A DNA stretch of 64,000 nucleotides from Paenibacillus plantarum (GTDB lineage Bacteria; Bacillota; Bacilli; Paenibacillales; NBRC-103111), in contig NZ_WHNY01000067.1 of NCBI RefSeq assembly GCF_013141695.1, positions 583,107 through 647,106 of the forward strand. Reading direction: 5' to 3'. A model generated the notes under the pieces. That model had not been told where the DNA came from and ran no database searches. It saw nothing but the letters and a program-made list of their open reading frames with translations. Numbering within the stretch: position 1 is the stretch's first letter; the number at the start of each line of letters is the position of its first letter. Shown here piece after piece: positions 24,861 to 36,100 of the stretch. The position numbers and the translations under genes are program-made.

Positions 24861-27800
24861 ATGTTTGGAGCAAATGGGAGATTAGAAGATTATTGTTACG
24901 GTATGAGGGAGATGGGTTTGATCATGCAGAGAGCAAGGCGAAATCGGAAGAAAGTTGCATATGGTATATTTTTGAAAAGCATGCTGGTGATTGCGATAGT
25001 CGTACAGTTATTTGGCTTTACGGGCAATCAATCGGCGCAAGCGGAGAGTATGTGGTCGAACCTGGGTACGGGACTTAGCAGCTCATATGTACGCTCGATT
25101 GCAGTATCAGGTACAGACGTATATGCAGGTGGGAATTTCACCACAGCGGGCGGTAATCCGGCAACTCATATAGCGAAATGGAACGGAAGTCAGTGGTCCA
25201 ACCTTGGTACCGGCCTTAATAGCTTTGTCTTTGCGGTAGCCGCTTCGGGATCTGACGTATATGCAGGTGGGATTTTTAGCACAGCGGGCGGCAACTCGGC
25301 AAGTACTATAGCGAAATGGAACGGGAGCAATTGGTCCAGCCTGGGTACGGGTACGAACGGTACTGTATACGCGATTGCTGTGTCGGGTACAGATGTATAC
25401 GTAGCTGGGAATTTCTCTACAGCGGGCGGTATTCCTGCTACAAATATAGCGAAATGGAATGGGACTAGCTGGTCAAGCTTGGGCACGGGCATTCTCAATA
25501 CGGTGTATGCGTTAGCGGTGTCCGGCACGGATGTATACGCAGCTGGGAGTTTTAGCACAGCCGGTGGCACGTCGGCTGTTCGTATAGCGAAATGGAACGG
25601 GACTAGTTGGTCTAATTTAGGCACGGGCCTGAATGGTGATGCATATGCGCTAGCCGTATCGGGCAGCAATGTATACGTAGGCGGCAATTTCAGCACTGCT
25701 GGCGGCAGTTCTGCTAATCGCATAGCGAAATGGGACGGGAGCAGTTGGTCTAGCCTTGGAGCGGGTTTTGACAACACAGTTAGTGCAATAACCGTATCTG
25801 GAAGCACCGTATATGCAGGTGGAGGATTCGCAACAGCAGGCGGCGGTTCGGCAAATCGCATCGCGAAATGGGATGGCAACAGCTGGTCGAGCTTGGGTGC
25901 GGGTCTTAACAACCCTGTTAATGCAATAACCGTTTTGGGAAGCACCATATATGCAGGCGGAGCTTTCACTACAGCAGGCGGCAACTCGGCTAACCTTATA
26001 GCAAAATGGGGTGATGCTGCTACAATCACTTTTAACAGCAATGGAGGCTCGCCCGTGAGCAGCCAGAGTGTGGCTTACGGAGATATAGCTACCGTACCGA
26101 CTCTTCCGCCAACGAAGGCAGGATATACGTTTGCGGGCTGGTACAGCGACAGCGGATTGAACACGGCATACGACTTCGCAACACCCGTCACAGTGGATTT
26201 GACGCTTCATGCGAAGTGGACGATCATAACAGCAACACCTGTGATAACCGGCACGGTACGTGCAGGAGATACAAGCGTATTGGGTACGGCAGCAGCCGAA
26301 GCGAGTATTATTCTTAGCGTGAACGGAACGCCGGCAACGCCTACAACCGCAACGGGGGGGAACTGGATAGTACCCGGACTGACGCTTGCCTCAGGCGATA
26401 CGATTAGCGTAACCGCACAGTCGGCAGGAGAGAGCGTAAGTGCAGCAGCAATGACAACCGTCGCGCCTGCGGCTACAAACATCACAACATTTGATGCTAT
26501 TGGGGATGTTGCAGCAGGGATGGCAGGCTCAGCTGCTTATGCAAACGCAGGAGAAGTATCAGCTGCGTTATTAGCAAGCCATGCGACTGTGACGGCTGAT
26601 GGTGCTACATTCACGGTGCCGGTAACGGCGTGGGTAGATACGGATAGCTATAATCCGGCAGTAGCGGGTAGTTATACATTTACGGCAACGTTAGGAAATT
26701 TGCCGGCTAACACAACAAATACGGATAATTTAACAGCGACAGTGGAAGTTGTCGTAACGCCATTGATTATAAATATCACAGCATTCGATGCTATTGGGGA
26801 TATTTTGGCAGGGACGGCAGGCGCAGCTGCTTACGCAAACACAGGAGAAGTATCGGCAGCGTTATTAACGAGCCATACGACTGTAACTGCAGATGGTGGC
26901 ACGATCGCGGTGCCGGTAACGGCGTGGGTAGATACGGATAGCTACAATCCGGCGGTTGCGGGCAGTTATACATTTACGGCAACGTTAGGAAGCTTACCGG
27001 CTAATACAACAAATACAAGCGGCTTAACTGCGACAGTAGAAGTTATAGTCTCGCCAGTGATTACGAATATCACAGCATTTGATAGCATTGGAGATGTAGC
27101 TGCAGGTACGGCAGGCTCAGCAAGCTATGCAAATTCGGGTGAAGTCTCGGACGCATTAGTAGCAAGCCATGCGACTGTAACGGCAGATGGTGGCACTATC
27201 GCGGTGCCGGTAACGGCGTGGGTAGATACGGATAGCTATAATCCGGCGGTTGCGGGCAGTTATACATTTACGGCAACGTTAGGGAGCTTGCCGGTTAATA
27301 CAACAAATACAAACAGCTTAACAGCGACAGTGGAAGTTGTTGTCTCACCAGTGATTACAAACATCACTGCATTCGATGCGATTGGGGATATTTTGGCTGG
27401 GACGGCAGGCTCGACTGCATACGCCAACGCAGGAGAAGTAACGACCGCGTTATTGGCAAGCCATGCGACTGTAACGGCAGATGGTGGCACGATCGCGGTG
27501 CCAGTAGCGGCATGGATGGATATGGATAGCTATAATCCGGCGGTTGCGGGCAGTTATACATTTACGGCAATGTTAGGAAGCTTGCCGATCAACACAACCA
27601 ATACAGACAACTTAAAAGCGACAGTTGAAGTTGTAGTAGCGCCAGTAATTACAAACATCACAGCATTTGATGCTATTGATGATGTAGCAGCAGGCACGGC
27701 AGGAGCTGCAACTTATGCCAACGCAGGAGAAGTAACGACCGGGTTATTAGCAAGCCATGCGACTGTCACAGCAGATGGTGGCACGATCACAGTGCCGGTC

Positions 27801-30800
27801 ACGGCGTGGGAAGATACGGATAGCTACAACGCATCCGTAGCGGGTAGCTATACATTCACAGCAACGTTAGGAAGTTTGCCAGTCAACACAACGAATACGG
27901 GCAACTTAACAGCGACAGTTGAAGTTGTAGTAGCTCCAGTGATTACAAACATCACAGCATTTGATGCCATTGGGGATATTTCGGCAGGGACGGCAGGCTC
28001 GGCTGCTTACGCAAACACAGGAGAAGTATCGGCAGCATTATTAACGAGCCATGCGACTGTAACGGCAGATGGTGGCACAATTACGGTGTCGGTAATGGCA
28101 TGGGAAGATACGGATAGCTATAATCCGGCGGTTGCGGGCAGTTATACATTTACGGCAAAGTTAGGGAGCTTACCGGCTAATACAACAAATACAAGCGGCT
28201 TAACTGCGACAGTAGAAGTTATAGTCTCGCCAGCGATTACGAATATCACAGCCTTTGATGCGATTGGTGATGTAGTAGCAGGCACGGCAGGCGCTGCAAC
28301 TTATGCCAACGCAGGAGAAGTAACAGCCGCATTAGTAGCAAGCCATGCGACTGTAACGGCAGATGGCGGCACGATCGCGGTGCCAGTAGCGGCATGGATA
28401 GATATGGATAACTATAATCCGGCAGTTGCGGGTAGTTATACATTTACGGCAACGTTAGGAAATTTGCCGGTTAACACAACGAATACGGGCAACTTAACAG
28501 CGACAGTAGAAGTTGTAGTAGCGCCTGTGATTACAAACATCACTGCATTCGATGCGATTGGAGATGTAGCTGCAGGGACGGCAGGCGCAGCTGCTTATGC
28601 AAACGCAGGAGAAGTATCGGCCGCGTTATTAACGAGCCATGCGACTGTAATGGCAGATGGTGGCACGATCACGGTACCGGTAACGGCGTGGTTAGATACG
28701 GATAGCTACATTGCAACCGTTGCGGGCAGCTATACGTTTACGGCAACGTTAGGAAGTTTGCCAGTCAACACAACCAATACAGAAAACTTAACAGCGACAG
28801 TTGAAGTTGTAGTAGCGCCAGTGATTACAAACATTACAGCATTCGATGCGATTGGAGATGTAGCTGCAGGGACGGCAGGCGCAGCTGCTTATGCCAACGC
28901 AGGAGAAGTATCGGTAGCGTTATTAGCCAGCTATGCGACTGTCACAGCAGATGGTGGCACGATCGCGGTACCTGTAACCGCTTGGATAGATTCGGACAAT
29001 TACAACGCATCCGTAGCGGGTAGCTATACCTTCACGGCAACGTTAGGAAGCTTGCCGATCAATACAACCAATACTAACAGTGTAACAGCGACAGTAGAAG
29101 TTGTCGTCTCGCCAGTGATTACAAACATCACAGCATTTGATGCTATTGGAGATGTATCAGCGGGGACGACAGGCGCAGCAACTTATGTAAACGCAAGTGA
29201 AGTAACAGCCGCGTTGTTAACCAGCCATGCGGCTGTAACGGCAGATGGCGGCACGATCACGGTACCGGTAACGGCGTGGTTAGATACGGATAGCTACAAT
29301 GCAACCGTTGCGGGCAGCTATACGTTTACGGCAACGTTAGGAAATTTGCCAGTCAACACAACCAATACAGGCAACTTAACAGCGACAGTGGAAGTTGTTG
29401 TCTCACCAGTGATTACAAACATCACTGCATTCGATGCGATTGGGGATATTTTGGCAGGGACGGCAGGCGTAGCTGCATATGCCAACGCAGGAGAAGTAAC
29501 GACCGCGTTATTGGCAAGCCATGTGACTGTAACGGCAGATGGTGGCACGATCGCGGTGCCAGTAGCGGCATGGATAGATATGGATAGCTATAATCCGGCG
29601 GTTGCAGGTAGTTATACATTTACGGCAACGTTAGGAAGTTTGCCGGATAACACAACAAATACAAGCGGCTTAACGGCGACAGTAGAAGTTATAGTCTCGC
29701 CAGTGATTACGAATATCACAGCATTTGATGCTATTGGGGATATTTCGGCAGGGACGGCAGGCGCAGCTGCTTATGTAAACGCAGGTGAAGTAACGACCGC
29801 GTTATTAGCGAGCCATTCGACTGTGACTGCTGATGGTGGCGCGATCACAGTGCCGGTAACGGCGTGGGTAGATACGGATAGCTACAATGCAACCGTTGCG
29901 GGCAGTTATACGTTCACGGCAACGTTAGGAAGTTTGCCAGTCAACACAACAAATAAAGGCAACTTAACAGCGACAGTTGAAGTTGTAGTAGCGCCAGTGA
30001 TTACGAATATCACAGCATTTGATGCCATTGGAGATATTTCGGCAGGGACGGCAGGTGCAGCTGCTTATGCCAACGCAAGTGCAGTATCCGCCTCGTTGTC
30101 AACAAGCCATGCGACTGTCACAGCAGATAGTGGCACAATCACGGTGCCGGTAACGGCATGGGTAGATACGGATAGCTACAACGCATCCGTAGCAGGCAGC
30201 TATACGTTCACGGCAACGTTAGGAAGTTTGCCAGTCAACACAACAAATACAGGCAACTTAACAGCGACAGTGGAAGTTATAGTAGCGCCAGTGATTACAA
30301 ACATTACAGCATTCGATGCTATTGGAGATGTAGCTGCAGGGACGGCAGGCTCAGCAACTTATGCCAACGCAAGTGCAGTATCCGCCTCGTTGTCAACAAG
30401 CCATGCGACTGTCACAGCAGATGGTGGCACAATCATGGTACCGGTAACGGCATGGGAAGATACGGACAGTTACAATGCATCCGTAGCAGGCAGCTATACA
30501 TTCACGGCAACGTTAGGAAGTTTGCCGATTAATACAACAAATACAAACAGCTTAACAGCGACAGTGGAAGTTGTTGTCTCACCAGTGATTACAAATATCA
30601 CAGCATTTGATGCCTTTGGAGATATTTCGGCAGGGACGGTAGGCGCAGCAACTTATGCCAACGCCGGAGAAGTATCGGCCGCGTTATTAACGAGCCATGC
30701 GACAGTAATGGCAGATGGTGGCACGATCACGGTACCGGTAACGGCGTGGTTAGATACGGATAGCTACAATGCAACCGTTGCGGGCAGCTATACGTTTACG

Positions 30801-32813
30801 GCAACTTTAGGAAGTTTGCCAGTCAACACAACCAATACAGGCAACTTAACAGCGACAGTGAAAGTTGTTGTCTCACCAGTGATTACAAACATCACAGCAT
30901 TTGATGCTATTGGGGATATTTCGGCAGGGACGGCAGGCTCAACAAGCTATGCAAACGCAGGAGAGGCAACAGCCGCGTTGTTAGCAAGCCATGCGACTGT
31001 AACGGCAAACGGTGGCACAATCACGGTGCCGGTAACAGCATGGATAGATACGGACAGCTACAACGCATCCGTAGCGGGTAGCTATACCTTCACGGCAACG
31101 TTAGGAAGCTTGCCGATTAACACAACCAATACAGACAACTTAACAGCGACAGTTGAAGTTGTAGTAGCGCCAGTGATTACAAACATCACAGCATTCGATG
31201 CTATTGGAGATGTAGCAGCAGGCACGGCAGGCTCGGCAACTTATGCCAACGCAAGTGCAGTATCCGCCTCGTTGTCAACCAGCCATGCGACTGTCACGGC
31301 AAATGGCGGCACGATCACGGTGCCGGTAATCACATGGGTAGATACGGACAACTACAACCCAGCCGTAGCAGGCAGCTATACCTTCACGGCAACGTTAGGA
31401 AGCTTGCCGATTAACACAACCAATACGGGCAACTTAACAGCGACAGTGGAAGTTGTTGTCTCGCCAGTGATTACAAACATTACAGCATTCGATGCTATTG
31501 GAGATGTAGCTGCAGGGACGGCAGGCTCAACAAGCTATGCAAACGCAGGAGAGGCAACAGCCGCGTTGTTAGCAAGCCATGCGACTGTAACGGCAAACGG
31601 TGGCACGATCACTGTGCCGGTAACGGCATGGATAGATTCGGACAGCTACAACGCATCCTTAGTAGGCAGCTATACCTTCACGGCAACATTAGGAAGTTTG
31701 CCGGACAACACAACGAATACGGGCAACTTAACAGCGACAGTTGAAGTTGTCGTGGCAAAACCTTCACTTCCTCCAACAGGCGGCGGTGGAGACGGTGGTG
31801 GTTCAACAACACCAACAACCGACAACCCAGCAACCTCTACAGATGGTACATTAACACTTCCTGCTGGTAAAAGAGGTATTGTTAGCTTGAAAGATGAGGT
31901 AATTGTGTCGATTCCGGCCAATGCGACAGACAGAGAGCTACATTTAACGATCGTTAAAGTGTTAGATACGAAGCTGCTTCTGACAAATAAACAGGGTTTA
32001 GTCAGCCCAATTTTTGAGATTCTGAAAAACTTCTCGGAGAACTTTAATAAACCTGTCACACTAACTTTTGTTTTCGATAAGACGAAATTGAGTAGCGAAC
32101 AAAGAGTAGCTGTAAACTTTTTTGACGAAGTGAAGAAGGAATGGGTGGAAGTTCCTGGAGGTAAGATCAACGAAAATAGCATTACCGTAGAAGTTAATCA
32201 CTTTACGAAATTTGGGGTATTCATTGTCGGTCAAGAGCCAACTGTGCCAACACCAGGCGCGAATCCAACCATGAACTTAAGCGATATTACTGGACATTGG
32301 GCAGAAGCAAACATCAAACGAGCGGTAAGCAGTGGAATCGTCGACGGTTATCCGGAAGGAACGTTTGCGCCGGATCAGTCTGTAACCCGTGCAGAATTTG
32401 CCGTGATGCTGATGAATGCGTTGAAAATGCAAGGTGAAGGAGCAGCACTGACTTTTACTGATTCAGCGAAGATTGGAACTTGGGCGCAGAAAACAGTTGC
32501 TCAAGCTGTACAATCAGGCATTATTCAAGGCTATGAGGATGGTACATTCCGTCCGGAAGTAGAAATTATGCGCACGGAGATGGCGGTGATGATTGCAAAA
32601 GCGATGGGTGGGCAGTCAATTCCTGCGAGCATCACAACCGGCTTTGCCGATGATATGATTATTCCAGCATGGGCGAAAGCGAGTGTTGCTTACGTGAAAC
32701 AAACAGGCGTAATGCAAGGGAAAGGCGATCACCAATTCGCCCCTCAAGACCATGCAACAAGAGCAGAAGCCGTAACGGTGCTGTTGAATATGCTAGCGCA
32801 AAAGAGTAAGTAA
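24861..32813 (+). CDS. giant SLH-domain surface protein with 18 tandem Ig-like repeats
   Basis: A secreted, wall-anchored protein of about 2650 residues. After a signal peptide (hydrophobic core near residues 40-55, ending SAQA-ES) come seven ~45-residue repeats with WSSLGTG and DVYAGGNFSTAGG, which look like blades of a beta propeller. One Listeria-Bacteroides-type repeat follows (AGYTFAGWYSDSG), then an Ig-like domain. Eighteen 98-residue Ig-like repeats, each opening TNITAFDAIGD and containing AGSYTFTATLG, fill residues ~539-2303. After a Gly/Thr linker there is a ZU5-like domain and three C-terminal SLH domains (ITGHWAEANIKRAVSSG...) that bind cell-wall polymer. The start is uncertain: ATG 24924 follows GAGGGAG and gives a more usual signal peptide. 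Confidence 0.92.
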   Translation: MFGANGRLEDYCYGMREMGLIMQRARRNRKKVAYGIFLKSMLVIAIVVQLFGFTGNQSAQAESMWSNLGTGLSSSYVRSIAVSGTDVYAGGNFTTAGGNPATHIAKWNGSQWSNLGTGLNSFVFAVAASGSDVYAGGIFSTAGGNSASTIAKWNGSNWSSLGTGTNGTVYAIAVSGTDVYVAGNFSTAGGIPATNIAKWNGTSWSSLGTGILNTVYALAVSGTDVYAAGSFSTAGGTSAVRIAKWNGTSWSNLGTGLNGDAYALAVSGSNVYVGGNFSTAGGSSANRIAKWDGSSWSSLGAGFDNTVSAITVSGSTVYAGGGFATAGGGSANRIAKWDGNSWSSLGAGLNNPVNAITVLGSTIYAGGAFTTAGGNSANLIAKWGDAATITFNSNGGSPVSSQSVAYGDIATVPTLPPTKAGYTFAGWYSDSGLNTAYDFATPVTVDLTLHAKWTIITATPVITGTVRAGDTSVLGTAAAEASIILSVNGTPATPTTATGGNWIVPGLTLASGDTISVTAQSAGESVSAAAMTTVAPAATNITTFDAIGDVAAGMAGSAAYANAGEVSAALLASHATVTADGATFTVPVTAWVDTDSYNPAVAGSYTFTATLGNLPANTTNTDNLTATVEVVVTPLIINITAFDAIGDILAGTAGAAAYANTGEVSAALLTSHTTVTADGGTIAVPVTAWVDTDSYNPAVAGSYTFTATLGSLPANTTNTSGLTATVEVIVSPVITNITAFDSIGDVAAGTAGSASYANSGEVSDALVASHATVTADGGTIAVPVTAWVDTDSYNPAVAGSYTFTATLGSLPVNTTNTNSLTATVEVVVSPVITNITAFDAIGDILAGTAGSTAYANAGEVTTALLASHATVTADGGTIAVPVAAWMDMDSYNPAVAGSYTFTAMLGSLPINTTNTDNLKATVEVVVAPVITNITAFDAIDDVAAGTAGAATYANAGEVTTGLLASHATVTADGGTITVPVTAWEDTDSYNASVAGSYTFTATLGSLPVNTTNTGNLTATVEVVVAPVITNITAFDAIGDISAGTAGSAAYANTGEVSAALLTSHATVTADGGTITVSVMAWEDTDSYNPAVAGSYTFTAKLGSLPANTTNTSGLTATVEVIVSPAITNITAFDAIGDVVAGTAGAATYANAGEVTAALVASHATVTADGGTIAVPVAAWIDMDNYNPAVAGSYTFTATLGNLPVNTTNTGNLTATVEVVVAPVITNITAFDAIGDVAAGTAGAAAYANAGEVSAALLTSHATVMADGGTITVPVTAWLDTDSYIATVAGSYTFTATLGSLPVNTTNTENLTATVEVVVAPVITNITAFDAIGDVAAGTAGAAAYANAGEVSVALLASYATVTADGGTIAVPVTAWIDSDNYNASVAGSYTFTATLGSLPINTTNTNSVTATVEVVVSPVITNITAFDAIGDVSAGTTGAATYVNASEVTAALLTSHAAVTADGGTITVPVTAWLDTDSYNATVAGSYTFTATLGNLPVNTTNTGNLTATVEVVVSPVITNITAFDAIGDILAGTAGVAAYANAGEVTTALLASHVTVTADGGTIAVPVAAWIDMDSYNPAVAGSYTFTATLGSLPDNTTNTSGLTATVEVIVSPVITNITAFDAIGDISAGTAGAAAYVNAGEVTTALLASHSTVTADGGAITVPVTAWVDTDSYNATVAGSYTFTATLGSLPVNTTNKGNLTATVEVVVAPVITNITAFDAIGDISAGTAGAAAYANASAVSASLSTSHATVTADSGTITVPVTAWVDTDSYNASVAGSYTFTATLGSLPVNTTNTGNLTATVEVIVAPVITNITAFDAIGDVAAGTAGSATYANASAVSASLSTSHATVTADGGTIMVPVTAWEDTDSYNASVAGSYTFTATLGSLPINTTNTNSLTATVEVVVSPVITNITAFDAFGDISAGTVGAATYANAGEVSAALLTSHATVMADGGTITVPVTAWLDTDSYNATVAGSYTFTATLGSLPVNTTNTGNLTATVKVVVSPVITNITAFDAIGDISAGTAGSTSYANAGEATAALLASHATVTANGGTITVPVTAWIDTDSYNASVAGSYTFTATLGSLPINTTNTDNLTATVEVVVAPVITNITAFDAIGDVAAGTAGSATYANASAVSASLSTSHATVTANGGTITVPVITWVDTDNYNPAVAGSYTFTATLGSLPINTTNTGNLTATVEVVVSPVITNITAFDAIGDVAAGTAGSTSYANAGEATAALLASHATVTANGGTITVPVTAWIDSDSYNASLVGSYTFTATLGSLPDNTTNTGNLTATVEVVVAKPSLPPTGGGGDGGGSTTPTTDNPATSTDGTLTLPAGKRGIVSLKDEVIVSIPANATDRELHLTIVKVLDTKLLLTNKQGLVSPIFEILKNFSENFNKPVTLTFVFDKTKLSSEQRVAVNFFDEVKKEWVEVPGGKINENSITVEVNHFTKFGVFIVGQEPTVPTPGANPTMNLSDITGHWAEANIKRAVSSGIVDGYPEGTFAPDQSVTRAEFAVMLMNALKMQGEGAALTFTDSAKIGTWAQKTVAQAVQSGIIQGYEDGTFRPEVEIMRTEMAVMIAKAMGGQSIPASITTGFADDMIIPAWAKASVAYVKQTGVMQGKGDHQFAPQDHATRAEAVTVLLNMLAQKSK
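26477..31769 (+). repeat. eighteen tandem 294-bp coding repeats
   Basis: The unit is 294 bp (98 codons) and is repeated 18 times without frame loss. Units differ by scattered substitutions, but some share private variants: NASAVSASLSTSH in units 13, 14 and 17, and NAGEATAALLASH in units 16 and 18. This points to recent duplication or gene conversion of blocks. Confidence 0.93.
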
Positions 32814-32844
32814 AATACCGAATTTGACATGGTCTGAGAATAAT

Positions 32845-32882
32845 AAAACCGATGCCCTCGTATTTTGGGGAGCTTCGGTTTT
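32845..32882 (+). terminator. intrinsic terminator (AAAACCGATGC family, copy 3)
   Basis: AAAACCGATGCCC pairs with GGGGAGCTTCGGTTTT, closing the SLH gene. A T-rich stretch with repeated TTTCGTTT follows. Confidence 0.8.
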
Positions 32883-32974
32883 ATTTCGTTTTGTTTAGTT
32901 TCATTTCGTTTGTTTCGTTTTTTTGTAATTATTTTACCATAAAGTCACAATCATTTTACCTGTTCGTATTACCA

Positions 32975-33032
32975 AAATATGACTTAAATATGACTTTACT
33001 CACCTGTTTAAATGACAATGAAAAGCTATAAT
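32975..33032 (+). promoter_or_regulatory. activated-type promoter of the RND efflux operon
   Basis: AAATATGACTT occurs twice in perfect tandem (32975-32985 and 32986-32996), an 11-bp period equal to one helical turn. A partial inverted copy, AAAGTCACAAT, lies at 32941-32951. The -10 TATAAT (33027-33032) has only a poor -35 (CTGTTT), so the repeats sit where an activator would bind. Confidence 0.55.
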
Positions 33033-33158
33033 AAATCCGATCGAGCATACACGGAATTGTCAATTTCAGTATATTTATTGTTAAAAAATTCCAAGTATGA
33101 TGGAAGAGTGAGTAGAAAGCGTGTAAGGATTAAAGCTGGTGATAGGGGAGAAGTGAGA

Positions 33159-36100
33159 ATGTCCAAGTTAACTGAGTTTTCAATGAAAAATGTGGCAGCG
33201 ATTTTCATCGTTATGCTGCTGTTGGTCGTAGGAGGAACCTATTCTACTACCACACTGAAGGTAGAAAGTATGCCTGACATTACATTTCCGGTTGTCATTA
33301 TTAGCACTACTTATGTAGCACCTCCGAAAGATGTCCTGGATGAAATTACGAAGCCATTAGAGAAGGCGGTTGCGGGGTTGGATGGACTCAAAACCCTTAG
33401 CTCCGGATCACAGGACAATTACTCACAGATTATTCTGGAGTTAGACCAAGATAAGAAGCCGGAAGATGTTAAGAAAGATGTAGAGAGCTTGATCTCTAAC
33501 GTTAAGCTGCCTCAAGGCTCTGAGAAACCTAAAGTGTTAACAGCGGGATTTGCTTCAGACCCTGTCTATTATTTGGCGGTTTACGGTGACGCAGGAATGA
33601 ACCAAACCGAGTTGGATAAAGCCTACAATGATACAATTCTTCCCGGCTTTAATGGGCTCAAGGGAATAGACCATGTCGACTCTGTAGGCAATCAGGATGC
33701 TGTACTTACCATTAAGCTTGATGCGCCTGCGATCAATAATTATGGTCTAACACCATCCGAAGTTTCTAGTTTGATCAAAGCCTCATTGGTATCTAGCCCT
33801 GCAGGTACGGTAGATTTCAATGGAAACACACAGATGGTTCGAGTCAAAGGTGAACTAGACACAATTTACAACTTGGATAATTTGAAAATTACAACGAAAA
33901 CAGGCGATACACTGCTTCTCAAACAAATTGCCAAAGTTGAAGCGATCAGCGAGTCCAAGTTCATTGCCAGATTAGATGAGCTGCCAGCCATCGGCGTATT
34001 GCTTTACAAGACGAAAGCTGCGAATGCGGTTGAATTTGCAGATAGTGCTGACAAGCTTATGACGGACTGGGGCCAAACGCTGCCTGGCGTGAAATTCCAC
34101 AAAATTTATAATTCAGCAAACGATATTAAAGATTCCATCCACGGCATGGTACAAGAAGGCGGATTAGGCGCCATACTTGCTTCATTAATGATCTTGCTTT
34201 TCCTACGCAATGCACGAATGACAATCATCGTACTCGTGTCGATTCCTCTCTCCATTCTTGTTACGTTACTATTTATGGGTCCTCTAGGCATTTCCCTCAA
34301 CATCATGACATTAGGTGGAATGGCCATTGCAGTCGGACGAGTCGTGGATGACAGTATTGTCGTTATTGAGAATATCTATAGTCAGCTGCAGAAAGCACAA
34401 GATCGTAATGAATCTGTTATTAAATTAGCAACGAAACAAGTTTCCAGCGCAATTACTTCTTCTACAATTACAACAGTCGGTGTATTTGGTCCCATTGGAT
34501 TCGTAAGTGGGGTCGTTGGTGAAGTATTCCGTCCTTTTGCTATTACACTTGTCGTAGCCCTAATGTCATCATTAATTGTTGCATTAACAGTAATTCCGAT
34601 GTTGGCGAAGATTATGGTGCTTAAAAGCAAGAAGCTCGGCAGTCACGATGACAATCACGTGGGACCAATGGGTGTGAAATATAGGAAAGCGCTCATCTGG
34701 TCCTTGAATAACCGAATCAAAACGTTATTTATGGCTGGTGTTGCCCTTATTATCTCGATTTTCATTACAGTACCTAATTTAGCAGTAGCTTTTATGCCGG
34801 ATAGTGAAGCAGTCAAACAAGGTGTTATTGAGATTAAAATGCCGCGAGAAACATCCATTGAAATGATGAATGAGAAGTCCAAAGAACTTGAAAAAGCTTT
34901 GAAAGTACACACAGACAAAGCTGGTAAACCTGCGTTCAAGTACATTGAATCTCTTGTTGGATATAACCAAAGCAGTGATCGATTTGCTTATCGCGCGATG
35001 ATGTTTTTCGAGTTAACACCTGAGACAAATGCGAATGAAGGTGTCAAAGCGTATAAGGAAGATATGTTGAAACTGATGCCGCAAGGATCAGATGTGAATA
35101 TTACATTGTTCACTGGAGGGCCTCCTACTTCAACTGGAGCTGATTTCTCGTATTCCCTGAAGGGGGATGACCAGTTGTATCTGAAGCAAGCCTCACAGTT
35201 AATCAAAGATAAAATGAAAGAATTCCCTGAACTGAACGACATTAAAGACAGCTTGAGTGATTCCAAAACCGAAGTCGAGATTGTTGTCAATCAAAACAAA
35301 GCTCGCTTATATGGACTTTCAAGTGCTCAAATTTTGCAATCAGTCAACGCGTGGATTTCAGAAGAGAAGCTTGGCGATCTGAAATTTAATAACATCACCT
35401 ATGCAACTAAAGTTATGTTGAATCCGGTGTACAAAAACTCTGTGGATAAACTTGGTACTTTCTTGATCAAGACGCCTACTGGTCAAACGATTCAGTTAAA
35501 TGAAGTAGCTCGCGTTGAACAGATTGATGCACCGAATAGCATTAGTCGTGAAGATCAAGAACAAATCGTGAGTGTAAGAGCCAAAATTGATGCGACGGAT
35601 AAAGGTGGCGTCAGCAAGAAAATTACGGAAGAGTTGGCCAAATTAGAACTGCCTTCTGGTGTCACGCGTGAAGTAAAAGGTGTATCCGACGATATTCAAA
35701 AAAGTTTCATGCAAATGTTTATGGCCATTATAGCTTCCATCTTTATTGTTTACATGGTTATGGTTATTGCCTTTGGTAACGCGAGAGCGCCGCTAGCCAT
35801 TCTGTTTTCACTGCCGCTAGCAGCTATTGGGGGCCTCTTAGGATTACTAATAACAGGAGAATCGATCAATGTAACGTCACTCATCGGCTTCCTCATGCTG
35901 ATCGGTATCGTTGTAACCAATGCGATTGTACTCGTAGATCGTGTGCAGCAGCTAAGAGAGCAAGATTATTCGATTCGTGACGCTCTAATTGAAGCCGGAA
36001 TAACGAGATTACGACCTATTATCATGACGGCAGGAGCAACGATACTTGCACTGATGCCATTAGGACTTGGTTTATCCAAAGGAACGATCATTTCCAAAGG

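Noticed and set aside
26477..31769. Regular repeats considered as a CRISPR or satellite array
   Set aside because: The unit is 294 bp with no unique spacers and is coding throughout in one frame.
25190..32182. Several long minus-strand ORFs opposite the SLH protein gene
   Set aside because: They repeat with the 294-bp unit or the propeller repeats, so they are by-products of repeat composition in one antisense frame.
33012..33158. N-terminal extension of the RND pump
   Set aside because: The extension would start before the predicted -10 element and lacks a ribosome site, and the family begins at the first membrane helix.
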